A stretch of DNA of 64,000 nt, taken from assembly GCF_001699815.1 (NCBI RefSeq), contig NZ_MCGB01000104.1, positions 31,857-95,856 of the forward strand, written 5' to 3'. Below the pieces are notes generated by a model. It was not told the DNA's origin and did not search any database. It saw nothing but the letters and a program-made list of their open reading frames with translations. The DNA comes from Ralstonia pickettii (GTDB lineage Bacteria; Pseudomonadota; Gammaproteobacteria; Burkholderiales; Burkholderiaceae). The position numbers were made by a program, and so were the translations under genes. Shown in pieces: positions 62,123-64,000 of the stretch. How positions within the stretch are numbered: position 1 is the first letter of the stretch; every line of letters starts with the position of its first letter.

Positions 62123-63619
62123 ATGGACGATTTTGCAAAGAAAGGCGATGAGGCGCCGGAGGCGGCAGCGCTCACGCGGCGTGGCTTTCTCGGCATGGCC
62201 GCATCGGTGACAGCTGCGGCGACGGCGGCGGTATTGCCCAAGGTGGCGAGCGCCGCTGTTGCCGCCGGCGATGAGCGCGACGTGCTCGAGGTGGCCATCA
62301 TCGGTGCCGGGCTGGCCGGCCTGACCGCTGCACGTGACCTGAAGCGTGCGGGGTGCGAATCCTTCGTGGTGCTGGAGGCACGCGACCGTGTTGGCGGACG
62401 CACCCTCAACCACGATCTCGGCAAAGGCTACTTCTCGGAATCGGGCGGCCAATGGATCGGGCCGGGCCAGACCGCGGTTGCCGATCTGGCTCGCGAGCTG
62501 GGTGTTGGTACGTTTCCCACCTACTGGCAGGGCAAGACGGTGATGCTGGCCGGTGGCGCGCGTGCCGCAGTCGATACCGAGGGCGGCTTCGGCACGGATC
62601 CGAAGATTGCACATGAACTCGAGGAACTGGCCAAAAGCGTGCCGTGTGGCGCGCCGTGGAAATCGCCGCGCGCCGCCGAGTTCGACGCGATGTCGGTCGG
62701 CGACTGGCTGGTGAAAAAGAACATCGCAAACGCAGACCAGATCGGTTGGTCGACCGGCTTGGCGATCACGGGTGGCGCCTCGCCGGCGCGACTGTCGCTG
62801 CTGCACTGGTTGTCGATGGTCAATTCAGCCGAATGCAACTACGACCGGCTCGAAGCGGTTAAGGACGGCGCGCAAGGCACCCGACTCTCGGGCGGCTCGC
62901 AGATTCTGTCGATCAAGATGGCGGAAGCGTTGGGTAACAAGGTCCGACTGTCGAGCCCCGTGCTGCGCATTGAGAACTGGCAGAACGGACCGGTCGCCAT
63001 TCATACCGCCAATGGTGTGGTCCGTGCGCGTAACGTGATCGTCGCGCTCGCGCCGATGTTGTGCAATCAGATCGCCTTCGACCCGCCGCTGCCGGAGAAA
63101 CGCCGCGAAATGCAGCGCCGCTGGCCGGCGTTTGCGCCCGGACGCAAGACGACGCACGTCTACAAGAAAGCGTTCTGGCGCGACAAGGGCCTGAACGGCT
63201 GGATTTTTCAACCGGGGGGGCCGGTGCTTTGGGCGTACGACAACTCGCCGGAGGATGTCTCGTTCGGCGTGATCAACGCGTTCGTGCACATCAGCATGCT
63301 GCCGGCCGATCCGAAGGAGGCCGAGGCCCAGCTCTCGCAGATCTATGCCGAGGCGTTTGGCGATGAAGCGCTGCACCCCATCGCATTCCATCAGCGTGAT
63401 TGGCTCAAGGCAGACAAATGGACGCTGAGCTGCGTGTCGCCGATGCCGCCCGGTTTTCTCACCACGTACGGTGAAGCCCTGCATCCGTCTGTTGGCAAGC
63501 TGATCTGGTCGGGCACGGAAACGGCGGAAATCTGGGCGGGTTACATGGACGGTGCGGTGCGTTCCGGCCACAAGGCAGCGTTGCAGGCGCTACAGGCCGT
63601 AGCCGGGGGGAAGGCTTGA
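62123..63619 (+). CDS. Tat-exported flavin monoamine oxidase/dehydrogenase, copy 2
   Basis: A 498-residue protein, the same length as copy 1 and nearly identical in the Tat signal (LTRRGFLGMAASVTAAATAAV) and FAD region (IIGAGLAGLTAARDLKRAGCES). It diverges most in the middle (YWQGKTVMLAGGARAAVDTEG) and near the end (GWIFQPGGPVLWAYD; EIWAGYMDGAV), where substrate contacts are expected. The tandem copy therefore may have changed specificity. Its stop also overlaps a cytochrome c start. Confidence 0.92.
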   Translation: MDDFAKKGDEAPEAAALTRRGFLGMAASVTAAATAAVLPKVASAAVAAGDERDVLEVAIIGAGLAGLTAARDLKRAGCESFVVLEARDRVGGRTLNHDLGKGYFSESGGQWIGPGQTAVADLARELGVGTFPTYWQGKTVMLAGGARAAVDTEGGFGTDPKIAHELEELAKSVPCGAPWKSPRAAEFDAMSVGDWLVKKNIANADQIGWSTGLAITGGASPARLSLLHWLSMVNSAECNYDRLEAVKDGAQGTRLSGGSQILSIKMAEALGNKVRLSSPVLRIENWQNGPVAIHTANGVVRARNVIVALAPMLCNQIAFDPPLPEKRREMQRRWPAFAPGRKTTHVYKKAFWRDKGLNGWIFQPGGPVLWAYDNSPEDVSFGVINAFVHISMLPADPKEAEAQLSQIYAEAFGDEALHPIAFHQRDWLKADKWTLSCVSPMPPGFLTTYGEALHPSVGKLIWSGTETAEIWAGYMDGAVRSGHKAALQALQAVAGGKA

Positions 63620-64000
63620 TGAATACCACAACGAAACCACGCAGCCGCGGCAAGCGGATGCTCATCCTGTCAGGCTGGCTGCTGTTGGCAGCTGCCGTGG
63701 TCGGCGGCATCGTTTATGGGCCGGAAGTCTATGGCCTGCTGCGGATAAGCAATGAGGTCGACAAGATCTCGGACAACAACGCAGGTGTGAACGGCCCTTG
63801 GCCGCGCGCCAGCGATTCTTGCATTTACTGCCACGGCTTCGAAGGCAACGCCGTTACCCAGGCCTATCCGCGCCTGGCGGGGCAGAAGGAGGCCTATCTC
63901 AGGAAGCAGCTCAAGGCATTCGCCAGTGGCGAGCGTAGCGATCCGACCATGACGCCATTTGCGCTCAGCCTTTCGGAGCACGAGTTCGAGTCGATGGTGA
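63619..64000 (+). CDS. membrane-anchored diheme cytochrome c, copy 2 (partial)
   Basis: Only the first 127 codons lie in the window. They show the same N-terminal anchor (MLILSGWLLLAAAVVGGIVYG) and first haem site, here CIYCH, followed by YPRLAGQKEAYLRKQLKAFASGERS. It clearly parallels copy 1, so a second haem site is expected beyond the edge. ATGA overlap with the preceding oxidase. Confidence 0.9.
   Translation, partial: MNTTTKPRSRGKRMLILSGWLLLAAAVVGGIVYGPEVYGLLRISNEVDKISDNNAGVNGPWPRASDSCIYCHGFEGNAVTQAYPRLAGQKEAYLRKQLKAFASGERSDPTMTPFALSLSEHEFESMV

Overview
The window is high-GC DNA from a Gram-negative bacterium. Gene content (polyhydroxyalkanoate synthase, HME-type efflux, IclR-controlled quinate/shikimate catabolism, an Omp32-type porin, coupled operons) points to a betaproteobacterium of the Burkholderiaceae, most like Ralstonia or Cupriavidus. 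This is an inference from gene families, since no rRNA or marker gene is present. Coding density is high. I see no tRNA, rRNA, insertion sequence, prophage or CRISPR.

Layout. 1-2.3 kb: a formate-dehydrogenase-like molybdoenzyme (cut by the window edge) behind an oxalate/formate-type MFS carrier. 2.6-9.9 kb: an Hpt protein, a three-gene HME-RND efflux operon, and a MerR regulator divergent from a small membrane protein. 9.9-13.9 kb: a BON lipoprotein, a bufferin operon (bufA1-bufB-bufC-doxX), a Lys/Ala-rich protein and a small H-NS-like protein. 14-17.3 kb: two divergent Lrp/AsnC pairs, one with an EamA exporter and one with a frameshifted PLP lyase. 17.4-28 kb: gamma-glutamyltransferase, HPPD, and a quinate/shikimate-to-protocatechuate cluster with transporters, an IclR regulator, a fused dehydroshikimate dehydratase and a porin. 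28-33 kb: a DadA-like dehydrogenase behind a tandem glycine riboswitch, eutBC, and chrA. 33-40.5 kb: dbpA, then a phaC - phasin - MaoC/Pta fusion - ackA operon with an FNR-type promoter.

40.6-64 kb is the most unusual part. It holds three operons on the + strand. Operon A has an aldehyde dehydrogenase, an iron alcohol dehydrogenase, a Baeyer-Villiger-type monooxygenase and an esterase. Operon B has RidA, DUF1329, DUF1302, an MMPL/RND transporter, a YCF48-like protein and a PhyH dioxygenase. Operon C has a 28-codon ORF, a DAO-family oxidoreductase, PhyH, and two tandem copies of a Tat-exported flavin amine oxidase plus diheme cytochrome c module, preceded by the remnant of another cytochrome gene. 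Each operon is preceded by the same gap-free block of about 125 bp: a TTTTCCCTA box, a near-perfect sigma-70 promoter (TTGA.. / 17 bp / TAATAT) and three direct repeats with an exact 22-bp period laid over the promoter. A regulator with two TetR-type units in one chain lies next to the third block, and its own promoter contains a related site.

I read this region as a single regulon for oxidising an amine-containing, probably hydrophobic compound. An outer-membrane/RND set would move the substrate, periplasmic amine dehydrogenases would pass electrons to cytochromes c, RidA would clear reactive imines, and dioxygenases, a monooxygenase, an esterase and aldehyde/alcohol dehydrogenases would process the products. 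The substrate is not identified by the sequence.
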